This document shows positions 1-9,634 of a DNA stretch of 64,000 nt, piece after piece; positions within the stretch are counted from its first letter, which is position 1; the number at the start of each line of letters is the position of its first letter. The stretch spans positions 2,869,001 through 2,933,000 of the forward strand of contig NZ_CP102278.1 in NCBI RefSeq assembly GCF_025149915.1, read 5' to 3'. This stretch comes from Coprococcus eutactus. GTDB taxonomy: Bacteria; Bacillota; Clostridia; Lachnospirales; Lachnospiraceae. A program made the position numbers and the translations under genes. Under the pieces are notes generated by a model. It made no database searches. It saw only the letters and a program-made list of their open reading frames with translations, and was not told the DNA's origin.

Positions 1-862
1 ATTTCCATGTATATACATACGTAAGCTTCATCTGCCCGTGCTCTGACTGCCATTCAAGATGTCCGTCTTTCATCCGAAAATCTATGCTCAGCTTGTCCGT
101 GTCTATCTCTCCTGGCTGGTATGTTCCATCTTGGCCGTCACGAGATGCATCGCTTATACCAGCGACCTCGTATCTCACCTTCTCAACATCCGCCTCCACC
201 TGCGCTTTGGCCATGTAACCAGCCGCAGAAAACATAGCCAGATCAAAAATCACGGATACAAAGCCAGCCAAAAGTATAGTCATAATCTTCTTAAACAGAT
301 AGGTTCTTACCTTTCTGTCATCGACTGGTTCAAGCCTTCCTCTATATTTTCTATTGTCAGACTGTCTATAATATACAACTGCCCCAGCCACCCAGAATAC
401 AACAACAATACACAGGCATATTCCAGGAAGCGACACTCCGGGGAGCCAGCGCCACCACCCTACATAATACTTTATGACCACCACTGCAAAACAAAGTGCA
501 CATGCAGCCGTGATACATGCTGATATCACGCTATCCCTGTCCCTTCCATCAACGATGCAATAATCTTCTCGTTCTCTCGGCAGATTTTCTAGCACACAAT
601 TATATTTCCTTCTGTCATCTGGAACCTCATATCCGGCCTTGCCCAGTTCTCTCAGGTACAGCCATGCGTCCAGGCAGGCAAGCCACAAACCAGCCATAGG
701 GCAAAATGTTATAACACCCGTAACCATCATAACATCGCAAAATGTACTGACAATATCATCAAAAAACACACCACAGATCATTCCTGCAAGTGTAGGAACA
801 GATACCACCACCGCGGTGGTCAGAATTATACGCATTACGCGTCTGTCATATTTTATCTTCAT
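1..862 (-). CDS. Membrane protein of unknown function, cut by the left edge
   Basis: An open reading frame runs without a stop from an ATG at 862 to the left edge, so the C-terminus is missing. The N-terminus starts MKIKYDRRVMR. About five hydrophobic stretches can be seen (near residues 11-30, 40-62, 113-132, 142-163 and 193-222), separated by charged segments. A hydrophilic segment follows, beginning near residue 225 and rich in D, E and G, probably outside the membrane. A weak GGGGT lies about 8 nt upstream of the ATG. It follows the M20 amidohydrolase gene with a 52 nt gap and is probably co-transcribed. I do not recognise the family. Confidence 0.7.
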   Translation of the reverse strand, partial: MKIKYDRRVMRIILTTAVVVSVPTLAGMICGVFFDDIVSTFCDVMMVTGVITFCPMAGLWLACLDAWLYLRELGKAGYEVPDDRRKYNCVLENLPREREDYCIVDGRDRDSVISACITAACALCFAVVVIKYYVGWWRWLPGVSLPGICLCIVVVFWVAGAVVYYRQSDNRKYRGRLEPVDDRKVRTYLFKKIMTILLAGFVSVIFDLAMFSAAGYMAKAQVEADVEKVRYEVAGISDASRDGQDGTYQPGEIDTDKLSIDFRMKDGHLEWQSEHGQMKLTYVYTWK

Positions 863-914
863 ACGACTTTACCCCATTTTCGAACATCAAATAACTTATT
901 ATCTCCTACCTGCA

Positions 915-2096
915 CTACATCAATGCCAGCCCCACAAACATCTTAACTGCTGTCTCTATGATCTCATCCGGGAACTCGAATCCCGCCGTGTGGAGCTGGG
1001 CATGATCCTCACCATCACCTATGCCAAAGAATGCCCCCTTTGTCTCCTGCAGATAGTATCCGAAGTCCTCCGACCACCTCATCGGCTCAGCAAGTTCTGT
1101 GACCACAATATTCTGGTCAGCAGCACATTTTCTCAGTTTGTCCACATTCACAGCATGATTTTCCGTTGCCGGGAACCGCTCTATCTCCTGTATATCAAGG
1201 GTGAAGCCCCCATCGTCCGCAGTATTTTGTGCAATCTGCTTTATCTCATCCACATACCCGGCAAATATCTTTTCTCTCTCAGCCCTCACCGTCATGCGCA
1301 GCGTTCCTTCTGATGCAGCCACACCGTAATTGGCACTTCCAATATCCATTCCGATGAGCGTCATCCTGACAAATCCCCTGCTGCGATTGTACTCCTCCGT
1401 AAGCTTCTCTACCTCCAGCAACAGCCTGGCAAGCGCAGGTCCCGGATTCTTTCCCGCCTCAGGATATGCCGCATGGCTGGCAGCACCAGCCATATGTATC
1501 TCAAGCCCCGTTGATGCGCATGCAAATGTTCCATCTATCGTCAGCACATGATTTCTCGGATATCCCGGTATGTTATGAAGTCCATAAACCTCACCTATAT
1601 TCTTCTCAACTATAAGATCTCTGCACAGCCTTGCCCCGGCACCAATCTCCTCGCCGGGCTGGAAAATGAAATAGACGTCCCTGTTAATTATCTGATTCTG
1701 GCAAATCACTCCAGAATTGTCATTTATATCACACACATGCGTATTTCCGCATTTTTCCATTGCACGGGACAGCCAGGCCGCAGCCCCACATAATATACTG
1801 CTATGTCCATCATGCCCGCAGTAATGTCCCGGCTTTCCATCCTGCCCACACACTGCATCCATGTCTGCCCTAAACGCGATCGGCGTTCTTTCTTCATCCC
1901 CTATTATGTCATAAGAAGATTTCAGCACCGCATAAAACCAAGCACCTCTATCCACGATCTCAAGGTCAGTATTCTCCCTGAGAAACGACATGAGCATCGC
2001 CTTAGTCCGCATCTCATGCATCGAAGCCTCAGGAATACTGTGAAGCCTGCGCCTGAGGTCATATGTCTTTATCATCAGCTCTTTGTCAATTTCCAT
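915..2096 (-). CDS. M20-family amidohydrolase (N-acyl amino acid / peptide deacylase type)
   Basis: Zinc metallohydrolase of the M20D amidohydrolase group, which cleaves N-acyl or dipeptide amide bonds in the cytoplasm. Family motifs seen: RADMDA (residues 76-81), the metal-binding CGHDGH (93-98), QPGEE (146-150) and a later GLHN. The length of 393 aa is normal for the family. The frame opens earlier, at 2138, but the ATG at 2096 has GGAGG 4 nt upstream and begins where family members begin, so it was chosen. Residues 115-135 contain several Cys and His in a loop that looks like an insertion. It follows the TraX-family gene by 26 nt. The substrate cannot be told from sequence. Confidence 0.88.
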   Translation of the reverse strand: MEIDKELMIKTYDLRRRLHSIPEASMHEMRTKAMLMSFLRENTDLEIVDRGAWFYAVLKSSYDIIGDEERTPIAFRADMDAVCGQDGKPGHYCGHDGHSSILCGAAAWLSRAMEKCGNTHVCDINDNSGVICQNQIINRDVYFIFQPGEEIGAGARLCRDLIVEKNIGEVYGLHNIPGYPRNHVLTIDGTFACASTGLEIHMAGAASHAAYPEAGKNPGPALARLLLEVEKLTEEYNRSRGFVRMTLIGMDIGSANYGVAASEGTLRMTVRAEREKIFAGYVDEIKQIAQNTADDGGFTLDIQEIERFPATENHAVNVDKLRKCAADQNIVVTELAEPMRWSEDFGYYLQETKGAFFGIGDGEDHAQLHTAGFEFPDEIIETAVKMFVGLALM

Positions 2097-2122
2097 AATG
2101 CCTCCGCGCTCCTTCTCATCTA

Positions 2123-2905
2123 TCACAGCCCAAGACACATCCTTATAATACCGAGTATCAGCATATGCACTGGATAGAACAGGTAATTCACCAGCTTATT
2201 CTGCCTGCCGCGCTTGCCATTGTATGTCAAAGTCAGTCCAAACCCCAACAGTGCCCACGGTTCCTTGAACATCGCCAGGTAGCAGAACGGTATTGCAATT
2301 GCGGACTTTTCATGAAATATATACAGGAAATATCCTATAAGTATGGCATGGTAGTCATAATCAACCGCAAGATTCATCGATATAAGACACACTATGGCAA
2401 CTATCGGTATCGTTGCTATAAACCATACTGCCTTGGGAAGCTTCTCCATTTTTTTCCTCAGCACATCTATGATCCATATCATTGCCAGCACCATCGCCAA
2501 TGTAAACATAATATTATTTGCATTCCATTCAAAGAATACGCCACTGGAGAACATGTCATAAGGGATCTCAGATATCACACCAAATATAAGCAGCATTCCA
2601 AGATACCTCCACTTGTTTCTCGTATGAAAATATCCTTCCACAAGCATATATATGAATATTGGGAAGGCTATCCGTCCCAGGACATCAAATACATCACTTA
2701 CAGCCGATATTATTCCACCGTCCAGATACGGATACAGCAAAGTCTTATTCGTATGATCTATAAGCATTGAAATGAACGCTATATACTTAAGCTGTGCTCC
2801 GGAAAGCAGACCTATACCGTTCAATGTTATTTTTCTGCATGTTCCACAAGTTGTATCCTCTGCCTGCTCAATGTTATTTTTTGTTTTATAATTATGAACT
2901 TTCAT
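2123..2905 (-). CDS. TraX-family integral membrane protein
   Basis: Polytopic membrane protein of 260 aa. After a short hydrophilic N-terminus it reads GAQLKYIAFISMLIDH, the conserved opening of the TraX family, then about seven or eight hydrophobic segments. The family is named after the F-plasmid TraX pilin acetylase, but chromosomal copies in Firmicutes are common. An acyltransferase role is a family inference, not shown here. The start is supported by AAAGGAG 8 nt upstream. No conjugation genes are nearby, so a link to conjugation is unlikely. It probably heads a unit with the downstream amidohydrolase and membrane protein. Confidence 0.85.
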   Translation of the reverse strand: MKVHNYKTKNNIEQAEDTTCGTCRKITLNGIGLLSGAQLKYIAFISMLIDHTNKTLLYPYLDGGIISAVSDVFDVLGRIAFPIFIYMLVEGYFHTRNKWRYLGMLLIFGVISEIPYDMFSSGVFFEWNANNIMFTLAMVLAMIWIIDVLRKKMEKLPKAVWFIATIPIVAIVCLISMNLAVDYDYHAILIGYFLYIFHEKSAIAIPFCYLAMFKEPWALLGFGLTLTYNGKRGRQNKLVNYLFYPVHMLILGIIRMCLGL

Positions 2906-3277
2906 GCAATTTCTCCTTTATTTTCCCAACATTTACTGATGTTTTAGTCCTAATAAGTATAGTGGTCGTTTTTAGAAACCTAGCACTGATGCACTACCAC
3001 ACTTTTCAACAGTGTTTTCACTATAAGTATAACATAACTGCATTGAATAACAGAGCTTAACTTTTTTTCAATACGCTTAAATTTATGACATTGCGCATTT
3101 ACATGTAGTCAGCATATTTGCTGGATAAATAAACAAAATACCAGTCTGCAAAATCAGATGTTTTTTCTAATCTTTGCAAGCTGGTATTTTTATCACATGT
3201 ATTTAGGTTTTCAAGAATTTTATTGTATAATAAACTCTTCTATTTCTTTCAAAATTTGATCAATCAGAGCATATGAC
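2906..3277. other. 372 bp intergenic region between traX-like gene and GH32 gene
   Basis: AT-rich region holding the terminator at 3135-3191 and, to its left, the leader of the TraX-family gene. The leader contains TATA-rich candidates near 3015-3025 (minus strand) but no promoter I would fix. No coding frame with a ribosome site was seen. Confidence 0.5.
3135..3191 (-). terminator. Rho-independent terminator of the GH32 gene
   Basis: Arms AAAATACCAG...TGCAAA and TTTGCA...CTGGTATTTT flank a short AT-rich loop. On the minus strand the stem is followed by a T-rich tract, placing it 3' of the GH32 gene. It may also act on the plus strand. Confidence 0.75.
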
Positions 3278-4735
3278 TTATATGTTCAGATCGTATTTCT
3301 CCACCTCAAGTTCCACACATCCGTCAGTTTCAAATACAATATCCTGAGCATTGCGCGGTGTATATATAACTGTAGACAGCACTTGTTCCCCATCATTTAC
3401 AAATATCTCTATGGAATTCCAATCCATCACTATTCTCATTTTTGAAAGACCATTGCCATTCTTGATTTTGACCTTGCGCACACAGTTTGTATCACGTATC
3501 CATCCCGCAAATGTTCTGTCTATCTCAAGCATTTGTGTTCCCGGGGTATAGCTGACATTGGTTTCATGAATCTCATCCTTTGCAAAGTGCATTGTAAAAT
3601 GTCCGCAGTCAGCTTTCTTTATATCAACTGTCATATCGATAACTCTGCCGTTAATGCCTTCATATGTCTTCTCACCACGCAAAGTATCATTAACTACCAG
3701 CTTGTTCTGCCTGTATCCACAAAGCTCTCTGACCGGAGTCTGGATCAGCTTGCCATCAGAGATCATTAGCTCTCTAGGAACTGACATCATACATGCCCAC
3801 TTCTGTCCACGTGGCAGCGTATTTACGCTGTCCCAAGACTGCATCCAGCCAATCATCACTCTTCGTCCATCAGGTGTCATTATAGTCTGCGGTGCATAAA
3901 AATCAAATCCACTGTCCACAGATACCGCTTTTTCATACTTAAAAATATGGTTCTCTTCATCCACATCGCCTATGAAGAATACCACGTTATTTCCATTGTG
4001 AAACTCTCCATCTGCTGACATGTCCTGTGGGGATACTATAAGCAGCTTATGTCCATCCATCTCAAAATAGTCTGGGCACTCCCATACTACGCCAAATCTG
4101 CCTGTTTCATCCTTTGCAAATACTGATTCAAATTTCCAGTTGTACATATCATCTGAAGAAAACAGTACAACCTGAGGGATTCCATCATATGTCCGGTTTC
4201 CAGTCAGCATATAGTACCTGCCGTCCTCATCCTTCCAGACCTTCGGATCTCTGAAATCAGCACGGCTGCATTCCTCTGGCATGATCTTCCCATCGACAAC
4301 AGGATTGCCGGATATTTTTTCATAACTAATTCCATCGCCTACAGCCATACACTGGTTTTGTATAACATTCTTAGTTCCATCAGCCAGTTTTTCCTCAACT
4401 ACTCCTGTATAGAACAATACATGCTTCCCGTCATTCTCTATAGCAGTTCCTGAAAAGCACCCAAATGAATCAAATTTCGAGTCTGGCGCCAGCGCAGTTG
4501 GAAGCTCTTCCCATTTTATGAAATCCTTTGAACTGGAGTGTCCCCAGTGCATCGGTCCCCACTCTGTACTGTATGGATGGAACTGGTAAAACAAATGTGC
4601 CTTTCCTCCATATATGGAAAACCCATTTGGATCGTTTAACCAGCCCACCGGAGTTGTGAGGTGGAACTCCGGCTTATCTGCTCTGTCTACTCTGTTCTTT
4701 TTTATATATTCATCTGCCTTCTGGCATGTGTACAT
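3278..4735 (-). CDS. GH32 beta-fructofuranosidase (sucrose or sucrose-6-phosphate hydrolase)
   Basis: Cytoplasmic glycoside hydrolase of family 32, 485 aa, cleaving sucrose, sucrose-6-phosphate or short fructans to release fructose. Family motifs: WLNDPNG (residues 32-38, D35 the expected nucleophile), FRDP (161-164) and WECPD (218-222, E219 the expected acid/base). The C-terminal part is the usual beta-sandwich. No signal peptide is seen. The ATG at 4735 has GGAGG 7 nt upstream; the longer frame to 4816 runs through the remnant of the upstream gene. The 3' remnant of a sugar-ABC ATPase gene lies directly upstream, suggesting the sucrase once belonged to a sugar-uptake operon. Its transporter partner is not in this window. 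Confidence 0.93.
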   Translation of the reverse strand: MYTCQKADEYIKKNRVDRADKPEFHLTTPVGWLNDPNGFSIYGGKAHLFYQFHPYSTEWGPMHWGHSSSKDFIKWEELPTALAPDSKFDSFGCFSGTAIENDGKHVLFYTGVVEEKLADGTKNVIQNQCMAVGDGISYEKISGNPVVDGKIMPEECSRADFRDPKVWKDEDGRYYMLTGNRTYDGIPQVVLFSSDDMYNWKFESVFAKDETGRFGVVWECPDYFEMDGHKLLIVSPQDMSADGEFHNGNNVVFFIGDVDEENHIFKYEKAVSVDSGFDFYAPQTIMTPDGRRVMIGWMQSWDSVNTLPRGQKWACMMSVPRELMISDGKLIQTPVRELCGYRQNKLVVNDTLRGEKTYEGINGRVIDMTVDIKKADCGHFTMHFAKDEIHETNVSYTPGTQMLEIDRTFAGWIRDTNCVRKVKIKNGNGLSKMRIVMDWNSIEIFVNDGEQVLSTVIYTPRNAQDIVFETDGCVELEVEKYDLNI

Positions 4736-4757
4736 ACTATGTCCTCCTTCTGCTTGA

Positions 4758-4961
4758 TTAGATTGTTTTTTCGGTTGTGCTGTCAAAGAAGTGCAGCTTA
4801 TGTGGCATGAATACAAACGAAACCTTGTCGCCTATCAGGCTTATCTCATACTTTGATACTCTTGCAACAGTCTTGCTTCCCGCAAACTGGAAATACAGAT
4901 TATTTTCATTTCCCGTCCACAAGAAGATCACGCCAGTTCTTCTGCGAAGGGATACAACCGA
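4758..4961 (-). pseudogene. 3' remnant of a sugar ABC transporter ATPase gene (MsmX/UgpC type)
   Basis: Reading leftward from an in-frame stop (4962-4964), 68 sense codons end in a TAA at 4758-4760. They encode a tail with GNENNLYFQFAG, SKTVARVS and IGDKVSFVFMPHKLHFFD, then TEKTI at the end. This matches the C-terminal TOBE-type region of MsmX/MsmK/UgpC sugar ATPases (family knowledge, judged by eye). The nucleotide-binding domain, start codon and ribosome site are absent. The upstream boundary lies next to the V-ATPase operon terminator, as if a deletion had joined the two. It could be transcribed with the GH32 gene but is not expected to make a working protein. Confidence 0.7.
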
Positions 4962-4984
4962 CTAATTCAATATTCAACAAAAAG

Positions 4985-5035
4985 ATCAAACCGCCCACAC
5001 CCCTTTATTTATCTGAGGTGTTGGCGGTTTTTATC
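4985..5035 (-). terminator. Terminator of the V-ATPase operon
   Basis: Arms AAACCGCC.ACACC and GGTGTTGGCGGTTT enclose a loop; T-rich sequence follows on both strands. It lies about 75 nt past the atpD stop and is the expected end of the V-ATPase transcript. Confidence 0.75.
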
Positions 5036-5110
5036 AAAACTTTTGTCCTATAAGTTTAAATATCGGAAACCAGTTTCTTTTTTATTACCTTACATAGAAT
5101 ATCATTCTGT

Positions 5111-5785
5111 CTACTGCGCATGCTCGAACTGATGCTCTTTGTAGTGATGAGCCTCCTCCAGCATCATGTCCTTGACCTTCATAAGTCTGACCTGGGTGCT
5201 TCGCTCATTCTCATCAAGCTTCATGCTTATATACTTTATTCCCTCCCGGGTCTCCGGGATGATGACATGCTCAAGAGCATTTACACGCCTTCTGGTCTTC
5301 TCTATCTCCGCTGCGAGCATCTGGCAGGACTTCTCCACCTCCGCCAGTCTCAGCATATCAGGAAGTATATCCGATAGGGACTTCACTGCATCGTCCAACT
5401 CTCCAGATGTAAATGCAAATCCATACGAATAGATGTCATTTGAATTTGCGCTTTTCGTCTTATAGTCGTACACCGGAATGTCAACACTCATTACATTCCT
5501 GTCGCCAAGGGCGATCCGCACCTCCTGCTTCGGAGCCATGAGCGCCGTGCTCAATGTCTGCTCATTCATACCCGCCTTCGCTATTACAAAGCCTGTGTTG
5601 GCAGCTTTGATACCTGCCTCAACCTTCTTTCTCAGTTCCATATTCTCTCTTGCCATGTCAAGGAACTGCCTCATCAGCTCATCTCGCTTATCCTTAAGGA
5701 GCTTATGGCCTCTGGATGCCGTGACCAGCTTCTTCTTAAGCCTTGTCAGCTCCATTCTGGTTGGATTAACCACAACATTAGCCAT
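5111..5785 (-). CDS. atpD: V-type ATP synthase subunit D
   Basis: Central-stalk subunit of the V1 sector, 224 aa, forming the long coiled coil that turns inside the A3B3 hexamer. The N-terminus NPTRMELTRLKKKL and the helical, charged C-terminal half near residues 165-215 are characteristic. The ATG at 5785 has AAAGGAG 7 nt upstream; the frame continues to 5830 but without a ribosome site. It is the last gene of the operon. The gap to atpB (278 nt) is much longer than elsewhere in the operon and is filled by an inverted duplication. Confidence 0.95.
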   Translation of the reverse strand: MANVVVNPTRMELTRLKKKLVTASRGHKLLKDKRDELMRQFLDMARENMELRKKVEAGIKAANTGFVIAKAGMNEQTLSTALMAPKQEVRIALGDRNVMSVDIPVYDYKTKSANSNDIYSYGFAFTSGELDDAVKSLSDILPDMLRLAEVEKSCQMLAAEIEKTRRRVNALEHVIIPETREGIKYISMKLDENERSTQVRLMKVKDMMLEEAHHYKEHQFEHAQ

Positions 5786-5809
5786 CTGTCTTCTCCTTTC
5801 TTCCAAATA

Positions 5810-6097
5810 TATTCTCAAGCTACTTGACATGTATTACAAGGACAACGTGTATATGGCAATTTTGAATTTCGTACATTTAATTGTGTCCCCATTGCGGCAT
5901 ATATTGCCAACCGGGGGTCGCTTCCGCTTATTTCGGTCTGCAGCGGTACTAAGGTGCCGCTTGAGGCGCCACCTAAGGACCGGCGACCTCAAACTCCCCC
6001 TATTGGCAATATATGCCGCAATGGGGACGAACACAACCTACGCCTTTCAAAATTGCCTACCCACTACTTTCCGTAATACATGTCAAGCCACTTGTCG
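5810..6097. repeat. Large inverted duplication between atpB and atpD (MITE-like)
   Basis: Two arms of about 90-100 bp face each other around a centre near 5956. Matching blocks: CTTGACATGTATTA (5823-5836) with its complement at 6074-6087; GGCAATTTTGAA (5855-5866) with 6046-6057; CCCCATTGCGGCATATATTG and adjoining bases (5887-5910) with 6003-6026. The right arm includes the last codons and stop of atpB. The GC-rich middle holds smaller hairpins. No transposase-like frame is inside. A short minus-strand frame through it (5834-6034) has no ribosome site. The transcript would fold into a very long stem between two ATPase cistrons. Confidence 0.8.
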
Positions 6098-7434
6098 TCG
6101 ATACGTTTCAGCTCGGCTCTAGGAAGAATGGAGAGAAGCTTCCAGCCGATGGCAAGTGTCTCCTCAATACTTCTGTCGGTGCCGTACCCCTGGGATACAT
6201 ACTCCTTCTCAAATGCCTCTGCAAACTTTGCATATATAATATCTATATCTGAAAGTGCCGACTCACCCAGGATAGTCATGAGCTCCTTGGCATCCTTTCC
6301 TCTTGAATAAGCAGCAAATAACTGGTTCATGGTGCTGGCGTGATCTCCTCTGGTCTTGCCCTCACCGGTTCCCTTATCCTTAAGTCTGGACAGTGACGGA
6401 AGTACATCGATAGGCGGTGTGACTCCCTTTCTATACAGCTCTCTTGAGAGAATGATCTGTCCCTCTGTGATATATCCCGTAAGGTCTGGTATAGGATGAG
6501 TCTTGTCATCCTCAGGCATGGTCAGGATCGGTATCATGGTTATACTTCCATTCTTACCCTTCTGTCTTCCGGCTCTCTCATACAGAGTTGCCAGGTCAGT
6601 GTACATGTATCCAGGATAACCACGGCGTCCCGGAACCTCTTTTCTTGCAGCTGATACCTCACGAAGTGCATCCGCATAGTTCGTGATATCCGTGAGGATT
6701 ACCAGAACGTGCATGTTCTTCTCAAATGCAAGATACTCAGCGGCGGTAAGTGCCATTCTAGGTGTGGCGATACGCTCAACCGCAGGATCATTTGCCAGGT
6801 TGATGAAGAGGACTGTTCTATCTATGGCACCAGTCTCCTTGAAGCTCTCTGTGAAGAAGTTTGCCTCCTCAAATGTGATACCCATGGCTGCAAATACAAC
6901 GGCGAATGGCTCATCTGTTCCGCGCACCTTTGCCTGTCTTGCTATCTGTGCTGCAAGCTGGCTATGCGGAAGTCCTGAGGCCGAGAATATCGGCAGCTTC
7001 TGTCCTCTTACCAGTGTGTTCAGTCCATCTATGGCTGATATACCTGTCTGAATGAACTCAGACGGATAGTTTCTGGCAGCTGGATTCATCGGCAGACCAT
7101 TGATATCTCTTCTCTCATCAGGAAGTATCTCAGGGCCGCCATCTATAGGTCTTCCAAGTCCGTCAAATACACGGCCAAGCATATCTTCTGATACGCCGAG
7201 CTCCATACTCCTTCCAAGGAATCTTACTTTGCTGTTTGAAAGGTTGATACCTGTTGAATTTTCAAAGAGCTGTACCAGGGCGTCCTCACCATTTATCTCA
7301 AGGACCTTGCATCGTCTGATCTCGCCGTCCGCCAGCTCGATCTCACCCAGCTCATCATAAGCTACATTCTCAACTCCGTGCACCAGCATCAGAGGACCCG
7401 CAACTTCCTGTATAGTTCTGTATTCCTTTGGCAT
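6064..7434 (-). CDS. atpB: V-type ATP synthase subunit B
   Basis: Non-catalytic nucleotide-binding subunit of the V1 hexamer, 456 aa, the normal length. Recognised by [12 protein letters not shown] near the N-terminus, [10 protein letters not shown], the region replacing the P-loop ([15 protein letters not shown], near residues 160-175), and the C-terminal [10 protein letters not shown]. The ATG at 7434 has GGAGG 9 nt upstream and lies 4 nt past the atpA stop, so the two are probably translationally coupled. The last codons (for DMYYGK) form the outer part of the inverted duplication that follows. Confidence 0.97.
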   Translation of the reverse strand: MPKEYRTIQEVAGPLMLVHGVENVAYDELGEIELADGEIRRCKVLEINGEDALVQLFENSTGINLSNSKVRFLGRSMELGVSEDMLGRVFDGLGRPIDGGPEILPDERRDINGLPMNPAARNYPSEFIQTGISAIDGLNTLVRGQKLPIFSASGLPHSQLAAQIARQAKVRGTDEPFAVVFAAMGITFEEANFFTESFKETGAIDRTVLFINLANDPAVERIATPRMALTAAEYLAFEKNMHVLVILTDITNYADALREVSAARKEVPGRRGYPGYMYTDLATLYERAGRQKGKNGSITMIPILTMPEDDKTHPIPDLTGYITEGQIILSRELYRKGVTPPIDVLPSLSRLKDKGTGEGKTRGDHASTMNQLFAAYSRGKDAKELMTILGESALSDIDIIYAKFAEAFEKEYVSQGYGTDRSIEETLAIGWKLLSILPRAELKRIDDKWLDMYYGK

Positions 7435-7438
7435 AGTC

Positions 7439-9202
7439 TTAGTCCTCCTTCTCTATAGCTTCCTGAAGCTCTTTGTCAAGCTCCCTGGATATCTTCTCGT
7501 ACTCTTCATCCACATTCTCAGGAAGCACATATTTGAATCGTCCGATCTTTTCTCTGATCGGCATATTCAGAATATTTCTTATGCTTGCTCCACCGGCAAG
7601 AGCCTGCGCCGACTCCTCATAAAATGCCATGATGAGCTCCATCATCAAAAACTGCTTGTGAAGCGGTGTGTATGTGTCCACATCATGGAATGAGTTCTGG
7701 TGAAGAAAATCCTCTCTGATGGATCTCGCCGCCTCCATCTTCAGTCGGTCTCCCGCTGAAAGAGCATCCATACCTACCATCTTAACGATCTCATCGAGCT
7801 CTGCCTCCTCCTGAAGCAGTGTCATCATCTTCTGTCTGTCGACCATGAACTTTTCATTTACATTTTCCTCGAACCATTTGCCCATATTGTCCACATACAG
7901 AGAGTATGAGGTCAGCCAGTTGATAGCAGGGAAATGTCTCTTGTACGCAAGCGATGAATCCAGTCCCCAGAATACCTTGACGATTCGAAGTGTTGCCTGT
8001 GAAACCGGCTCGGAAATATCACCACCCGGAGGAGAAACCGCACCGATAACCGACAGTGCACCGGTTCTGCCCTCGCTGCCGAGAGTCTTGACCATTCCGG
8101 CTCTCTCGTAGAACTGCGCAAGTCTTGAACCGAGGTAAGCAGGGTAACCCTCCTCTCCAGGCATCTCCTGCAGACGTCCTGACATCTCTCTGAGCGCCTC
8201 AGCCCAACGGGATGTGGAATCCGCCATGAGTGCCACCGAGTAACCCATATCACGGAAATACTCAGCTATAGTTATACCTGTATATATAGATGCCTCTCTG
8301 GCCGCAACCGGCATATCCGATGTGTTGGCTATGAGGACTGTTCTCTGCATGAGCGAATGTCCGGTCTTCGGATCCTTCAGCTCTGGAAACTCGTTCAGAA
8401 CATCCGTCATCTCGTTTCCTCGCTCTCCGCATCCGATGTAGACTACGATATCCGCCTCAGCCCACTTTGCAAGCTGATGCTGGATGACTGTCTTACCGCT
8501 TCCGAAAGGTCCGGGAACCGCAGCCACTCCTCCCTTTGCTATAGGGAAGAATGTATCCACAACTCTCTGTCCTGTGATAAGTGGCATAACCGGTGGTATC
8601 TTCTCCTTATATGGACGGCCCTTACGAACCGGCCACTTCTGCATGAGTGTCAGCTCCCTGTCACCCTTGTCTGTCTCAACCACACATACAGTCTCCTCAA
8701 CTGTGAATTCTCCTGCCTTTATCTCTTTGATGGTTCCTGTCACGCCATAAGGCACCATGATCTTCTGTGTGACAACCACAGTCTCCTGAACTGTTCCTAT
8801 CACATCGCCTGCCGACACCTTATCGCCCACTTTTGCTGTCGGCACAAACGTCCACTTGATATCTCTCTTCAGCGATGGAACTTCAACTCCTCGCTTCAGG
8901 TTATTGCCACATATCTTCATGATGTCATCCAGCGGTCTCTGGATTCCATCGTATATACTGCTTATAAGTCCCGGTCCCAGCTCAACTGATAGAGGCATTC
9001 CCGTTGACTCGACCGGTGCTCCCGGTGCAAGTCCCGATGTCTCCTCGTATACCTGAACTGATGCCTGATCTCCGTGCATCTCTATGATCTCGCCGATAAG
9101 TCTGCTCTCACTTACACGCACAACGTCGTACATATTTGCATCACGCATGCCCTCAGCGATGACCAGTGGTCCGGCGACCTTCTTAATCTTTCCTGTAGCC
9201 AC
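7439..9202 (-). CDS. atpA: V-type ATP synthase catalytic subunit A
   Basis: Catalytic subunit of V1, 587 aa. The P-loop GPFGSGKT is at residues 231-238, the V/A-type insertion region (about 110-200) is present, and [14 protein letters not shown] and the following [11 protein letters not shown] are typical. The start is GTG at 9202; GAG lies 7 nt upstream and a stronger GGGAG lies further off, so initiation may be modest. A 14 bp hairpin sits 43 nt upstream, between atpF and this gene. With B it forms the A3B3 head that hydrolyses or makes ATP. Confidence 0.97.
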   Translation of the reverse strand: MATGKIKKVAGPLVIAEGMRDANMYDVVRVSESRLIGEIIEMHGDQASVQVYEETSGLAPGAPVESTGMPLSVELGPGLISSIYDGIQRPLDDIMKICGNNLKRGVEVPSLKRDIKWTFVPTAKVGDKVSAGDVIGTVQETVVVTQKIMVPYGVTGTIKEIKAGEFTVEETVCVVETDKGDRELTLMQKWPVRKGRPYKEKIPPVMPLITGQRVVDTFFPIAKGGVAAVPGPFGSGKTVIQHQLAKWAEADIVVYIGCGERGNEMTDVLNEFPELKDPKTGHSLMQRTVLIANTSDMPVAAREASIYTGITIAEYFRDMGYSVALMADSTSRWAEALREMSGRLQEMPGEEGYPAYLGSRLAQFYERAGMVKTLGSEGRTGALSVIGAVSPPGGDISEPVSQATLRIVKVFWGLDSSLAYKRHFPAINWLTSYSLYVDNMGKWFEENVNEKFMVDRQKMMTLLQEEAELDEIVKMVGMDALSAGDRLKMEAARSIREDFLHQNSFHDVDTYTPLHKQFLMMELIMAFYEESAQALAGGASIRNILNMPIREKIGRFKYVLPENVDEEYEKISRELDKELQEAIEKED

Positions 9203-9244
9203 TTAACAGCTCACGCTCCCTTCTATACTCACTCGCTCCATAGA

Positions 9245-9280
9245 TAATTGCAAAATCGAATTATACCGATTTCGCAATTA
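9245..9280 (-). promoter_or_regulatory. Intercistronic hairpin between atpF and atpA
   Basis: TAATTGCAAAATCG (9245-9258) and CGATTTCGCAATTA (9267-9280) pair with one mismatch around an 8 nt loop. There is no following T-run, so a terminator is unlikely. A role in mRNA processing or in setting the A/B versus stalk-subunit ratio is inference. Confidence 0.55.
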
Positions 9281-9313
9281 CCTATATCCGCTCGTTTCAC
9301 CATTATTTTCTAA

Positions 9314-9634
9314 TCATTCTTCATTAAATAATATGTCCGAGCCTACAGCCTGCTCAACGGATTTTTTTACTCCCGCTATTCCAGCCCCTGTATTGCCTGA
9401 TATCCCCGGTATGAGAATGATCGCTGGCTTCATAACCTCTCTGTATCTGTCTATCTCTTTATTGAGATCCGAAGCCAGTGCCTCGGTCATATATATAACT
9501 GCATAATTGTCCTCCGCCAGCCTTTTCAGCAGCGTAACCCCATACTCCGGATCATCTACAGGAAATGTATCCAGGCCCAGAGTTGCAAATCCGTATATAC
9601 TGTCATAATCGCCCATAACAGCTATCTTATACAT
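9314..9634 (-). CDS. atpF: V-type ATP synthase subunit F
   Basis: Small central-stalk subunit (106 aa; NtpG-type in Enterococcus naming). Motifs are MGDYDSIYGFATLGLD at the N-terminus and IPGISGNTG near residue 85. It overlaps the 3' end of atpC by 8 nt. The ATG at 9634 has GGGTAAGGGAG immediately upstream. Confidence 0.93.
   Translation of the reverse strand: MYKIAVMGDYDSIYGFATLGLDTFPVDDPEYGVTLLKRLAEDNYAVIYMTEALASDLNKEIDRYREVMKPAIILIPGISGNTGAGIAGVKKSVEQAVGSDILFNEE

Noticed and set aside
59..1313. Plus-strand frames at 59-523 and 639-1313
   Set aside because: Antisense to a clear membrane-protein frame and the M20 gene; no ribosome sites.
5834..6034. 66-codon minus-strand frame inside the inverted duplication
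   Set aside because: No ribosome site and its sequence is dictated by the palindrome.
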